Shown: positions 40,542-49,268, numbered from the stretch's first letter. The stretch: 64,000 bases of DNA from Lachnospiraceae bacterium (GCA_017553505.1 JAFZLD010000018.1:246623-310622); one strand, 5' to 3'. Numbers and translations: made by a program. Notes: a model not told the origin generated them from the letters alone.

Positions 40542-41852
40542 ATGGCTAATGAATTAAAGTACAGAGACGTAATCAAAGAAAAAAACTACGTAGTATTATT
40601 ATTTACCAATCTAATCAACAGATTCGGTGATTCTATAGATGCAATTGCTTTTACGTGGCTGGTATATCAGATTACGGGAAGCGCATCGTGGGCGGCGCTC
40701 ATATTCGGACTCAACGTGCTCCCCAACATTGTGGCACAGCCTTTCTTTGGCGCGATGGTGGAGAAGATGGACAAGAAGAAGGTCATCATCTTCACGCACC
40801 TGTTGAGAGTTGCCGTGATAGGTTCTTTTGTGGTTATGTATATGGTCGGTGTGGTGAATCCGTATATTATGGCGGCTTTCACGCTGATAATTACCACAAT
40901 CGAGTCCCTTAATATGCCGGCATCGTCCGCATTCATTCCGCAGATTATCAAGAAGGAGCACATGTCGCACGCAATGAGCCTTAACTCCAGCTTATCCAAT
41001 GCGGTGGCACTTGTGGGAACCGGTGTAGCGGGCGTGATAATTGCGAAGCTTGGCGTTCAGACTGCAATGCTTATTGACGCGGCTACTTTCCTTGCGGCAG
41101 GTATAGGAATGTTCTTTATCAAAGTGAACGGTGAGACGGCGGGAGAAACAGCTCCGGAGCAGGAACAGGCCACAGCGGAGAAAACTTCCAAAGAATCCTA
41201 CATTTCCCTTCTCAAGGGCGGAATTAAGTATATTGCAAGTAACAGAGTAATCTTAAACTACTGCTTCGTGGCAGTATTGCTTAACTTCTTCATGGTGCCC
41301 CTCAATGCACTTCAGGCACCTTTGTCGGAAGAAGTGTACGGACTCGGCAGTGAGCTCTTAAGTGTAATCGGTATGGCGGCATCGGTAGGTGCAATTTTCG
41401 GTTCGCTTGTAATTCCGAAGCTTATGGCTCGGTTCTCGGCGAGAAAGATTCTTATCCGGTGCGGTTTCGCGATGGGTATATTCTCGTATACACTTTCGCT
41501 CGGAAAGCTGGTGCACGGTATGGCGGTTCCGGGGTACATCCTGGGAAGTCTCAGCGTTGTGGGTATCACATTTGCCTGCTCAATTATCAGCGGAACATTG
41601 AGCATTCAGTTTGTGAATACGGTTGACAGAGATTACCTTGCCAGAGCGTCATCGGTGTTCGGCGCATCGGCAACGGCGGCAATGCCCGTGGGATCTCTTA
41701 TCATAAGCTTTGCGGCTACACGTTTGAGTACAGAATTTTTGGTAGGAATGAGCGGTGTGCTTGCAATCCTTCTTTTTATAGCAATTGCAATAAGTAAAAT
41801 GGATTTTGACATGAAAGAGCAAGAAACAGAGGAGTTGGCGGATGCAGCTTAA
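40542..41852 (+). CDS. MFS efflux transporter (macrolide efflux type)
   Basis: A 436-residue protein with twelve hydrophobic segments. FTNLINRFGDSIDAIAFTWLVYQITGSASW near the start and PFFGAMVEKMDKKKVIIFTHLLR after the second helix (the MFS loop 2-3 motif) fit the MefA/Tet-like MFS_3 group. A cytoplasmic loop (about 208-225, EQEQATAEKTSKES) separates the two halves. It overlaps the XRE-TPR gene by 11 bases. A drug export role is typical for the family; the substrate is unknown. Confidence 0.9.
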   Translation: MANELKYRDVIKEKNYVVLLFTNLINRFGDSIDAIAFTWLVYQITGSASWAALIFGLNVLPNIVAQPFFGAMVEKMDKKKVIIFTHLLRVAVIGSFVVMYMVGVVNPYIMAAFTLIITTIESLNMPASSAFIPQIIKKEHMSHAMSLNSSLSNAVALVGTGVAGVIIAKLGVQTAMLIDAATFLAAGIGMFFIKVNGETAGETAPEQEQATAEKTSKESYISLLKGGIKYIASNRVILNYCFVAVLLNFFMVPLNALQAPLSEEVYGLGSELLSVIGMAASVGAIFGSLVIPKLMARFSARKILIRCGFAMGIFSYTLSLGKLVHGMAVPGYILGSLSVVGITFACSIISGTLSIQFVNTVDRDYLARASSVFGASATAAMPVGSLIISFAATRLSTEFLVGMSGVLAILLFIAIAISKMDFDMKEQETEELADAA

Positions 41853-42966
41853 ACTTTCGGAGAACATTAAAAAGTACAGGAAAGACATGGGGCTTACGCA
41901 GGAGGAACTTGCGGATGCCTTGGGCGTTACCATCGGCGCGGTATCTAAGTGGGAGAACGGCAACAACGTGCCCGACATCATGATGCTTATGGAGATAGCG
42001 AATTTCTTTAACGTATCCATGGACGAGTTCTTAGGTTACGACATGTCCTCTAAGAACATGGACGACATGTGCGAGCGAATCAGCGACCTTTGCAACGCGC
42101 GTAAGTACGAAGAAGCGATTAAAGAGGCCAACAACGCGCTGGTGCGTTATCCTCATAACTTCAAGGTGATTTATTCCTGCTCTCTGTTATACTATCTTAA
42201 GGCTTACGAACAGGGCGATGATAAAGACCGCGAAAAGGCGATAGAACTGCTTAAGCGGGCCCAGGAGTTTATCTCTCAGAATAAGGACCCGCGCGTAAGT
42301 GAGTTCCTGATTAAGCGGCGCATTGCCGAAATGTACACTAAGTCCGACCCCGACAAGGCGCTGGAACTTCTCAAAGAAATCAACTACGACGATTGTAACA
42401 GCGCTGCCATTGCGATGATTCTTGCCGAGAAGGATGAGCGGGAAGAAGCGCTTAAATACTACAACACAGCGCTGCTTAAGAACTTTTCCGAGCAGTATTC
42501 GATACTTGTAAATGCCTCCATTGCAGTAGCGGCTTCCTGCAAAAGAAAAGACTATCAGACAGCCATAGACTTAATTGATACCGAGATGCAGATACTTAAG
42601 CTGTACGGCAGCGACACCGAGAAGAACTACACTTTCAAACTCAGAACCATCCTTCTTATCACGAAGGCATGGTGGCTTTCCTGCATCAGGGATTATAAGC
42701 ACATGGAAGAGTGTGTTAAGGAAGCTTATGCGCTTGCGGTTAAGCTTGACGCGGAGGGCGTGCCTTTTGAACTTTCATCCAGCCTTAAGTTTTATTTTTC
42801 CGATGACAAAGCCTACTTCTATGATACGGTGGGCGTCGATGCCGTGGGAGGAATAGAAGCGATGTTTGAAAGGGAGAGAGAAGGCTCAAAAGCCATAGGC
42901 AAGAACTACGACCACATGCAGAAGGTTATCGACTGCTGGAACGAGTGCAAGAAAAATAAAGCCTGA
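41842..42966 (+). CDS. XRE-family regulator with TPR-like repeats
   Basis: A 374-residue regulator. Residues 3-60 are a Cro/C1 helix-turn-helix (LSENIKKYRKDMGLTQEELADAL, IGAVSKWENGNNVPDI). The rest is helical with TPR-like repeats (KYEEAIKEANNALVRYPHNFK, REEALKYYNTALLKNFSEQY). This resembles RRNPP-like or multidrug-linked XRE-TPR regulators, which often bind small peptides or ligands. AGGAG lies eight bases before the ATG, inside the MFS gene. It probably controls the efflux gene it overlaps. Confidence 0.88.
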   Translation: MQLKLSENIKKYRKDMGLTQEELADALGVTIGAVSKWENGNNVPDIMMLMEIANFFNVSMDEFLGYDMSSKNMDDMCERISDLCNARKYEEAIKEANNALVRYPHNFKVIYSCSLLYYLKAYEQGDDKDREKAIELLKRAQEFISQNKDPRVSEFLIKRRIAEMYTKSDPDKALELLKEINYDDCNSAAIAMILAEKDEREEALKYYNTALLKNFSEQYSILVNASIAVAASCKRKDYQTAIDLIDTEMQILKLYGSDTEKNYTFKLRTILLITKAWWLSCIRDYKHMEECVKEAYALAVKLDAEGVPFELSSSLKFYFSDDKAYFYDTVGVDAVGGIEAMFEREREGSKAIGKNYDHMQKVIDCWNECKKNKA

Positions 42967-42982
42967 TTCCGGTAAGAAAATA

Positions 42983-43035
42983 TTGAAGAGCTTTATCGCC
43001 CCGTGTTATTCTGATTTAGGCAGAATATCAAGGGG
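42983..43035 (+). promoter_or_regulatory. Promoter and 15-bp inverted repeat spanning start point and ribosome site
   Basis: TTGAAG (42983-42988) and TTATTC (43006-43011) are 17 bases apart. CCCCGTGTTATTCTG (42999-43013) and CAGAATATCAAGGGG (43021-43035) form an inverted repeat, 13 of 15 pairs, whose arms cover the -10 box and the AAGGGG ribosome site. It may be an operator; if transcription starts further upstream it could instead mask the ribosome site in RNA. Confidence 0.5.
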
Positions 43036-43043
43036 TGATTTTT

Positions 43044-44744
43044 ATGTTTAAAGCACTTAAAAAGGCCGCGATTACGTTTCTTGTAATTCTCGGCATATTA
43101 TTTATATTTGTGATGCTGTGGCCGGAAGATGAGGCTTCTAAAGTCGGCGACGGCAGCGCGAGGGAGACTTCGACGACAGTTTCGCAGAGTAGCGTCGAGA
43201 CAAGCGCCGAGGCAGGTGCGGACAACGCTCTTACCAGGGAAATCGACCCGATTTACGTAGGAAGCGAGGCCAAGTCCGCCACAGTTATGATATACATGAA
43301 CGGCTCCGACTTAGAGACTCAGAGCGGCGAGGCGTCTACCGATATTTCGGAGATGATTGCTTCGGGAATCGGTAACAATGTTAACGTTGTCATCCAGACC
43401 ATGGGCACCAAGAAGTGGAACGACTACGGTATTTCCGCCAAGACCGCCCAGACCTACAGCATTTCCGACGGCAAACTCAATCTTGTAAGAGACAACCTCG
43501 GACAGTTGGACAGCACTTCCGCGGCTACTCTTTCCGAGTTCATAGATTTCAGCAAAAAAACATATCCCGCAGAGCGCTACATTTTCCTTTTCTGGAACCA
43601 CGGCGGCGGCCCTGTGTACGGCTTTGGATATGATGAGTGGCAGGGCGAGGACGACAGCCTTACCATTGATGAGATGGCGTCTGCTTTTGCCGCCAACAGC
43701 GATGTGCACTTTGATATCATCGGAATGGACTGCTGTATTATGGCGAGCATGGAGACCTGCTACGCGCTGGCGCCTTACTGTAAGTACGCGCTTCTCTCGG
43801 AGGACTTCGAGTCGGGACTTGGCTGGAGTTATACAGGATGGATGAAGGATTTCGAAGAGAATCCCGGTATTTCCACCACGCTTCTCGGTAAGTACATAAT
43901 CGACAGCATTATCAGTGACAATGAAAACGATTCCAACGGCGACTCCGCCTGCATGGGCCTTTTCAATGTGGCGACTTCAAGCAGCCTTTATGATGCGTGG
44001 AAAGCGTGGGCTTACAAGAACGAAACAGAGCTTCTTAAGAACAACTACAGTAAGAAGCACAAGGCCAAAGGACGCTCTCATGGCATGGATATATGGGACT
44101 ATTTCAGTTCGTGGATTTCGGATGACAGCGATGTAACGTTGTCTGATTATTACATAAGCGATGTGCTCGCTATGGTGGAGAATATCGACAATATCAGCGA
44201 CGAGGCCAAGGCACTGACGGCAGCGTTAAAGGCATCGGTTGCATACTACGGGCACACTTCCGACAAGAACGAGCTTACGGGTCTTGCGGTTTCGCTTCCT
44301 TACGGTGACGATTATTTCTACGATAAGCTCTGTGATGTGTATGGTCAGATAGGCTTTGACTCAGAGTACATCGATTGGCTCGGCAAGTTCGTATCGAGCC
44401 ACGGCAACGACAGCTACTACGACTACGATGATTTCTCATACCACTGGGGTGGCTGGGGAGGCTACGAAGAAGACTACGGCTGGAACAGCTACGGCGGCGG
44501 TTACGGTCAGTACAGCTGGGACGGCTGGGATGACTGGGACGACAGCTACTACGGCTGCGACGACGAAGGCTACGCCGACGATTGGGTATACGATTACGAG
44601 TCGGAGCTTTGGTACCTGTATGAAGGCGATACGCTTTATCTCTACGACGATGAGACGAATACGATGTACTACTATGACGAGGACACCGATGAGATATACT
44701 ATTACGACGATGCTACCGAAGAGTGGTATCTGACGGAAGAGTAA
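43044..44744 (+). CDS. Clostripain-family (C11) cysteine peptidase with aromatic/acidic tail
   Basis: A 566-residue protein. One N-terminal helix (about 8-26) anchors it to or exports it through the membrane. The C11 domain follows: MIYMNGSDLETQSG, catalytic His186 in FWNHGGGP and Cys231 in IGMDCCIMASMETC (aligned to DACLMA of the family), with LLSEDFESGLGWSY. The last 120 residues are low-complexity, rich in Tyr, Asp, Gly and Trp (YHWGGWGGYEEDYGW, then YYYDEDTDEIYYYDD). AAGGGG lies nine bases before the ATG. C11 proteases cut after Arg or Lys; targets here are unknown. The tail could bind cell-wall glycans or metal ions. Confidence 0.9.
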   Translation: MFKALKKAAITFLVILGILFIFVMLWPEDEASKVGDGSARETSTTVSQSSVETSAEAGADNALTREIDPIYVGSEAKSATVMIYMNGSDLETQSGEASTDISEMIASGIGNNVNVVIQTMGTKKWNDYGISAKTAQTYSISDGKLNLVRDNLGQLDSTSAATLSEFIDFSKKTYPAERYIFLFWNHGGGPVYGFGYDEWQGEDDSLTIDEMASAFAANSDVHFDIIGMDCCIMASMETCYALAPYCKYALLSEDFESGLGWSYTGWMKDFEENPGISTTLLGKYIIDSIISDNENDSNGDSACMGLFNVATSSSLYDAWKAWAYKNETELLKNNYSKKHKAKGRSHGMDIWDYFSSWISDDSDVTLSDYYISDVLAMVENIDNISDEAKALTAALKASVAYYGHTSDKNELTGLAVSLPYGDDYFYDKLCDVYGQIGFDSEYIDWLGKFVSSHGNDSYYDYDDFSYHWGGWGGYEEDYGWNSYGGGYGQYSWDGWDDWDDSYYGCDDEGYADDWVYDYESELWYLYEGDTLYLYDDETNTMYYYDEDTDEIYYYDDATEEWYLTEE

Positions 44745-44749
44745 TTAAA

Positions 44750-44800
44750 AAGGGCCGTCGTCCGATGACTTACATGAGTCACCGGGCGGCAGCCCTTATT
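44750..44800. terminator. Large bidirectional terminator
   Basis: A long interrupted stem, AGGGC...TGACT (44751-44770) with AGTCA...GCCCT (44776-44796), lies between the convergent protease and chemoreceptor genes, with A-rich sequence on the left and ATTATTAT on the right. Confidence 0.85.
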
Positions 44801-44810
44801 ATTATGTCTG

Positions 44811-46565
44811 TTAAGCGGTTTTCTCAACCTTTTCTTCGCCTGCCATGGTGAAGAAGGACATCTTTTCGTTAAGTGTCTCTGCCATGTCACGAAGTTCGTT
44901 GGCCGCACTGCTGATGAGTGCGAAGGTTGCGTTAAGCTCTTCCATGGAAGCATTTGTTTCTTCTGTGGAAGCCGCATTCTGCTGAGAAATAGCGGAAATC
45001 TCGGAAATAATATCCGTAAAGCTTGCCTTTAAGTTGTTAAGCATATGAATCTTTTCGGCAATCATCTTGGTAGAATCATCGATGTTGCTTACGTTGGTAA
45101 CCACAGCGTCCATATCGGCCTTGGTGTTGGTAAGCTGGTAGTTTTGCTCCTGAACACTATCGCTTAAGGTTACGATGGTCTCAACGCTCTTCTGGGACTC
45201 CTTAACAAGTGTCTCCACAATCTTGTTGATGGAAACTGCAGCGTTTTTGGACTGCTCCGAAAGAATACCGATTTCGGAAGCAACAACGGAGAATCCCTTA
45301 CCGTAATCGCCTGCTCTTGCCGCCTCGATGGAAGCATTGAGCGAAAGAAGGTGTGTCTGGCCCGCAATTGCTGTGATGGCGTTGGAAGCCTCTGCGATTT
45401 CTTTGACCGAATCGTTGGTAAGGCGAATCTGAGCGTTAATGTCCTGCATGGAAGTCATAACGGTTGCGTTCTTGTTCATCAACTGATTGAGGGTATCAAC
45501 GGTACGCTTAGCGCCGGTCATCATTTCTTCTGCAGCAGCGCTTAATGCCTCGACCTTATCGGTGATTTCATCGATGCTGTTACCCATTTCGTTAGTGTTA
45601 TTTACGGAGCTTTCCATGCTTTCTGCCTGCTCGGTGGCGCCGCGGCTGATGTCCTCAACTGCGCATGTTACCTGCTCAGCCACACGGGAAGCGGCCTCAG
45701 CGGAGTTTGCAAGGTTAACGCCGGACTGTGTAACGTCTGCGGAAAGCTTCTTGGTAGCCGCAATAACGTCCTGAAGCTTGTCACGTACCTGAGCGGAGCT
45801 TGAAGCGATAACACCGAGCTCGTCCTTACGATTGAAAGTACGATCGTTAATGTAGAAAGAAAGCTCGCCGTTTTCAAGACTGTCAAGACCGCTTACGATA
45901 TCGCGGATGGACTTGGTGGACTTGGTGATAATTACACGGGCTACACCCCAGTTAAAGAGGAAGAATCCTACAAATACGGCAATAATTGCGCGAGCGGCAG
46001 CCTTCATGTTGTTAATTACCAAAGAAGTGTCGCGGCCTGCGAAAATCATACCTACTACGGAACCGTCTGCATTCTTTAAAGGAAGATAATAAGCATAGTA
46101 ATCCTGGTCACCGATCTTAAAGTTGCTGGCAAGATACTCACGACCGTGATTTAATACCTCATCAACCACTACTTCGGAAGCCTTGGTGCCTTCCATACGC
46201 TTGCCGGAAGCATCCGTAAGAGAAGTTATATAACGGGTATCGCCATAGAAAACAGTGAAGTGGATACCTGTCTGCGCATTAAGCTTATCTAACTGATTCT
46301 GATATAAGTTGTGAATGGGAGTATCACCCTTTAAAAGCTCGCCGCTTTCGGAGAGTGACCAGTCACCGGACCATTCATGGGAGATTTCGTCTTCCATAAG
46401 TACTGCAGCAGCATGTAAACCCTCTTCGAAAGATGAGAGATATGCCTTCTGAATATGAGTATATCCGATGTAACCGATTAATCCTGCCATAAGACATGCA
46501 AGAGCGGATGCAATGAGGATAATACCGCGAACCATGTTTCTGCTTTTCTTAGTTGTCTTCTTCAT
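44811..46565 (-). CDS. Methyl-accepting chemotaxis protein
   Basis: A 584-residue chemoreceptor. Two transmembrane helices (about 14-36 and 188-210) enclose an extracellular single-Cache-like domain (NAQTGIHFTVFYGDTRYITSL, YYAYYLPLKNADGSVVGMIFAG). A HAMP domain and a long coiled-coil signalling domain follow, with the conserved hairpin tip QTHLLSLNASIEAARAGDYG, GFSVVASEIGILSEQS. The C-terminus has no CheR-tethering pentapeptide. The transcript begins with a cyclic-di-GMP riboswitch and a terminator hairpin, so receptor synthesis is tied to the motile/sessile second messenger. No che genes are near. Confidence 0.95.
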   Translation of the reverse strand: MKKTTKKSRNMVRGIILIASALACLMAGLIGYIGYTHIQKAYLSSFEEGLHAAAVLMEDEISHEWSGDWSLSESGELLKGDTPIHNLYQNQLDKLNAQTGIHFTVFYGDTRYITSLTDASGKRMEGTKASEVVVDEVLNHGREYLASNFKIGDQDYYAYYLPLKNADGSVVGMIFAGRDTSLVINNMKAAARAIIAVFVGFFLFNWGVARVIITKSTKSIRDIVSGLDSLENGELSFYINDRTFNRKDELGVIASSSAQVRDKLQDVIAATKKLSADVTQSGVNLANSAEAASRVAEQVTCAVEDISRGATEQAESMESSVNNTNEMGNSIDEITDKVEALSAAAEEMMTGAKRTVDTLNQLMNKNATVMTSMQDINAQIRLTNDSVKEIAEASNAITAIAGQTHLLSLNASIEAARAGDYGKGFSVVASEIGILSEQSKNAAVSINKIVETLVKESQKSVETIVTLSDSVQEQNYQLTNTKADMDAVVTNVSNIDDSTKMIAEKIHMLNNLKASFTDIISEISAISQQNAASTEETNASMEELNATFALISSAANELRDMAETLNEKMSFFTMAGEEKVEKTA

Positions 46566-46599
46566 ACGATACCTTTCTGATTAATAAATCGAACTTTAG

Positions 46600-46633
46600 C
46601 AAAAAAAAAGCACAGGTGACATGTCCCGTGCTC
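46600..46633 (-). terminator. Expression-platform terminator of the riboswitch
   Basis: On the minus strand AGCAC-GGGAC and GTCACC-TGTGCT form a hairpin (46609-46632) followed by a run of ten Ts (46600-46609). It lies between the aptamer and the chemoreceptor start, so ligand binding probably decides read-through. Confidence 0.87.
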
Positions 46634-46653
46634 TACTAGAGGAAAATACTGAT

Positions 46654-46728
46654 AGTTGCAACTGGCTGACATGTTAAAGTCCCTATAGCTTTGCGTCACG
46701 AGCTTTCGCCCGCTTTGCCCTATTTACA
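46654..46728 (-). ncRNA. Cyclic-di-GMP-I (GEMM) riboswitch aptamer
   Basis: The minus strand carries the conserved GEMM-I elements in order: AGGGCAAAGC, a stem closed by a GAAA tetraloop, GACGCAAAGCTATAGGG, CT, a short stem and CAGCCAGTTGC. These match the class I cyclic-di-GMP aptamer as found in clostridia, including the GNRA loop and the GACGCAAAGC block that builds the ligand pocket. It is followed by a terminator and the chemoreceptor gene. Confidence 0.93.
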
Positions 46729-46739
46729 AAACACGTTGG

Positions 46740-46768
46740 ATTATAGCCGATAATCCGGTGGTGTGCAA
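46740..46768 (-). promoter_or_regulatory. Promoter of the riboswitch-chemoreceptor transcript
   Basis: On the minus strand TTGCAC (46763-46768) and TATAAT (46740-46745) are 17 bases apart. The transcript would start about five bases before the aptamer. The -10 lies within an inverted repeat (GGATTA...TAATCC). The rest of 46769-46896 shows a loosely repeated CAATGGG motif and nothing else recognisable. Confidence 0.8.
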
Positions 46769-46958
46769 TACAATTTCGCAATGGGAAAACGTTTTTCTAC
46801 CACTTCGACGGAAAAGTATACAAAAGCAGGCTACGAAAATTGGCGAAAATTCACAATGGGTAAAAGAAAGGCTACAAATAACGCCGGCGGATACTGTATA
46901 ATGAGGGAGTCGTCGGCGTTAGGTGCAGGCGTATATTATTAATAAGGAGATATTGAGG

Positions 46959-48083
46959 ATGGACGGGTTTCAGTTTGAGTACGATCCCGGGTTATGCAGA
47001 CACTGTCACAAAAGGTATATAGATAGAAGCAGCGGTAACCCAAATGAGTTCTTGTGCAGGGAGTGCAGAGCAGAACTTACTAAATTAAGAATACCTAAGT
47101 GGTTGCTATTATGCATGGCGGTGGTAATTACGGCCGCAATCGTAATGAGCGTATATCTTGGGAAAATTGTTATGAACAATTCAACCGGAATAGCGGCACT
47201 GTCCGAGGGCGAAAAGATTCTTGCAGAGGTAGATTCTTTGATAGCCGAGCATAAGAACTATTCGGCTATGGATGTGCTGTACAACTATCTTGAGGCTAAT
47301 CCCAACAATACAGGAGTTGCGATACGGGGCATGCAAAAAGCTATGGAAATAGGGCAGTACGACTATGCCGCAAGTATCTACAATACTTATCTGTCCACAA
47401 AGGGCTTCACCGATGCCGAAATAAAAGAGCTGAACAAGATTGCCACAGAATTGAACAGATATTACGATACGTTCGATAAAGTAGGCGAGGCTTTGTCGGA
47501 ATATGTAAGCGAAGCCGGTACCGATATGAGTGATGAGAGCAAAGAAGCTTTAAGGAAAGAATGCTACAACAAAGTGCTTGCGTTAAAAGATGATGAAGGA
47601 TGTGAAAAGAACATCATCTATTATTGCATAGGCACGTACTTGGTCGGAAACTTAGACGAGTCTGAGCGCTACCTTAAAATGGCCTATAACTACGCACCTC
47701 TGACTGACGAAATTGCAGGCAGACTTGCAGTCAATGAAAGACGCAAAGGCTTCATGTCGGCAGCTTGGGAATGGGTTGACAAAGGCGAAAAAGTAAATGC
47801 CGAAGGAATAGAGGTTCGCAGAGCCAAGGCGACCATTCTTCTTGCCGAAGGCAAATATGAAGAAGCATTGTATGTTATGGAAGAACTATATGCATTCAGT
47901 CCTGACGGATCATATGTAAGAGACACATATTGTATAGCTTTATATGCAACCGGCAACATCGACAAGATGAAGACTATTATGTCCGAAGCCAAAGAAACAG
48001 GCTATGAATTTGACGAAGAATTCCATAAGGTTATCAGCAACAGGATGTCGATATATGATTACTATGTAGAGGGGGATGAATAA
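46959..48083 (+). CDS. Zinc-ribbon, single-helix TPR-like membrane protein
   Basis: A 374-residue protein. The N-terminal 38 residues form a zinc ribbon with two CxxC-type pairs, CRHCHKRY and CRECRAEL. One transmembrane helix follows (WLLLCMAVVITAAIVMSVYLG). The remainder is helical, with TPR-like repeats (NYSAMDVLYNYLEANPNNTG, GKYEEALYVMEELYAFSPDG, ATGNIDKMKTIM). A zinc ribbon inside, TPR outside layout is expected. A TATAAT lies at 46897-46902, and AAGGAG precedes the ATG by 12 bases. Its stop overlaps the next gene (TAATG), an M50-like peptidase, so the two products probably work together. No named family is recognised for the whole protein. Confidence 0.7.
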   Translation: MDGFQFEYDPGLCRHCHKRYIDRSSGNPNEFLCRECRAELTKLRIPKWLLLCMAVVITAAIVMSVYLGKIVMNNSTGIAALSEGEKILAEVDSLIAEHKNYSAMDVLYNYLEANPNNTGVAIRGMQKAMEIGQYDYAASIYNTYLSTKGFTDAEIKELNKIATELNRYYDTFDKVGEALSEYVSEAGTDMSDESKEALRKECYNKVLALKDDEGCEKNIIYYCIGTYLVGNLDESERYLKMAYNYAPLTDEIAGRLAVNERRKGFMSAAWEWVDKGEKVNAEGIEVRRAKATILLAEGKYEEALYVMEELYAFSPDGSYVRDTYCIALYATGNIDKMKTIMSEAKETGYEFDEEFHKVISNRMSIYDYYVEGDE

Positions 48084-48661
48084 TGTTTCTTATACCAGGT
48101 TTTTTGATTTCTTTTGTTACATTTCCCGGAGTTATGATGCACGAGCTCGGTCATCAGCTCGCATGTTGGCTCAGTAAAGTGTGCGTATTCCGCGTTCAGT
48201 ATTTTAAATTTGATGCTAAGGTTGCAGGATTTGTGGAGCACGAGAGGACGGACAATCCTTGGAAATCCTTACTTATTACTTACGGACCGTTCATATTTAA
48301 TACAATTCTCGGAACCATATTGGTACTACCCTTGTCACTTATGTGGGCAGCCAATGCCAACCGGATAATCTTACCCATATGGGTTAGACCGGTGTGCTAC
48401 ATCATCGCGTACTTTGGTGTTTCGTGCCTTGCGAACGCTTTCCCTTCGTGGAAGGATGCACAGAATCTTTTCGAAAGCGTAGTTAAGAACAAAGCTCTTC
48501 CGCTTCTTCCGAGAATTCTTGTTGCGCCTTTCGTAATAGTAATAGGTCTTTGCTCCGCAGCTAAGTTCTTCTGGTTTGACTTTATTTTCGCCTTTGGCGT
48601 ACCGGAACTTATATACGCAATAATAACCCACAATCCGCCTCATTTCTGGACTATGTGGTAA
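48083..48661 (+). CDS. Membrane zinc metallopeptidase, M50-like (HELGH)
   Basis: A 192-residue membrane protein with about five helices. The zinc-binding motif HELGH lies in the first helix (FPGVMMHELGHQLACWL), as in M50/DUF3267-type intramembrane peptidases; the third zinc ligand is probably an Asp or Asn in a later helix, e.g. the SWKDAQNLFES segment. It begins inside the stop of the zinc-ribbon/TPR gene. The pair could be a small regulated intramembrane proteolysis unit in which the TPR protein selects substrates; this is inference from gene order. Confidence 0.7.
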   Translation: MFLIPGFLISFVTFPGVMMHELGHQLACWLSKVCVFRVQYFKFDAKVAGFVEHERTDNPWKSLLITYGPFIFNTILGTILVLPLSLMWAANANRIILPIWVRPVCYIIAYFGVSCLANAFPSWKDAQNLFESVVKNKALPLLPRILVAPFVIVIGLCSAAKFFWFDFIFAFGVPELIYAIITHNPPHFWTMW

Positions 48662-48698
48662 GCGGCCAAAGAAATATAAAAAAATTATAAAAAAGTCC

Positions 48699-48785
48699 TT
48701 GACAGGTTAGCCTGCTCTAACTATAATGAAGAACGGTTAGAGCAAGCTAACTTTTCTTTTTGCAAAAGAGTTAGCCTTATCTAAC
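48699..48785 (+). promoter_or_regulatory. Iron-type promoter with three GTTAG-N6-CTAAC boxes
   Basis: A consensus promoter, TTGACA (48699-48704), 17 bases, TATAAT (48722-48727), drives the feo operon. Three identical-geometry dyads overlap it or follow it: 48706-48721 (spacer CCTGCT, between -35 and -10), 48736-48751 (AGCAAG) and 48770-48785 (CCTTAT). They resemble DtxR/IdeR/MntR-type boxes, so metal-dependent repression by the DtxR-like protein at the end of the operon is likely. Confidence 0.82.
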
Positions 48786-48815
48786 CAAGGGAGAAAAAAG
48801 GCAGGGAGGAATAAC

Positions 48816-49028
48816 ATGATGCCTCTTATTTACGCAGAAAAAGGGGAAACGCAGATTATTAAGAGAATCGGCGGAACCCCGGAAGTAAAGAAACATTTGG
48901 AAGACATGGGCTTTAATGTGGGTACCGAAGTGAGCGTCATAAATGCTCTCGGCGAGAACCTTATAGTTAAGGTCAAGGAAAGCCGCGTAGCGGTCAGCGA
49001 TGAACTCGCAAGAAAGATAATGGTATAA
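48816..49028 (+). CDS. feoA: FeoA-domain protein (first copy)
   Basis: A 70-residue SH3-like FeoA protein: GETQIIKRIGGTPEVKKHLEDMGFNVGTEVSVI, then GENLIVKVKESRVAVSDELARKIMV. FeoA proteins bind the FeoB N-terminal domain and support ferrous iron uptake. GGGAGG lies nine bases before the ATG. A second FeoA gene follows after 18 bases and FeoB after that. Confidence 0.93.
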   Translation: MMPLIYAEKGETQIIKRIGGTPEVKKHLEDMGFNVGTEVSVINALGENLIVKVKESRVAVSDELARKIMV

Positions 49029-49046
49029 GGCAAGGAGGAGGAAGCA

Positions 49047-49268
49047 GTGAAGACACTCAGAGATGTGAAGATCGGAGAAACCGTTAAAGTTGTAAAGCTT
49101 CACGGTGAAGGCGCTGTTAAGCGCAGAATTATGGACATGGGCATTACCAAGAACACAGAGGTGTTTGTGCGTAAGGTTGCACCTCTCGGCGATCCCATCG
49201 AAGTAACCGTAAGAAATTATGAGTTATCACTTCGTAAGGCAGATGCTGAAATGATAGAAGTTGAATAA
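49047..49268 (+). CDS. feoA: FeoA-domain protein (second copy)
   Basis: A 73-residue FeoA protein starting with GTG, with AAGGAGGAGG just upstream: LRDVKIGETVKVVKLHGEGAVKRRIMDMGITKNTEVFVRKVAPLGDPIEV, the canonical FeoA LGDPI signature, then YELSLRKADAEMIEVE. It is closer to textbook FeoA than the first copy, which lacks GDPI. Two FeoA proteins per FeoB are common in clostridia and may form a heteromer. Confidence 0.95.
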   Translation: MKTLRDVKIGETVKVVKLHGEGAVKRRIMDMGITKNTEVFVRKVAPLGDPIEVTVRNYELSLRKADAEMIEVE

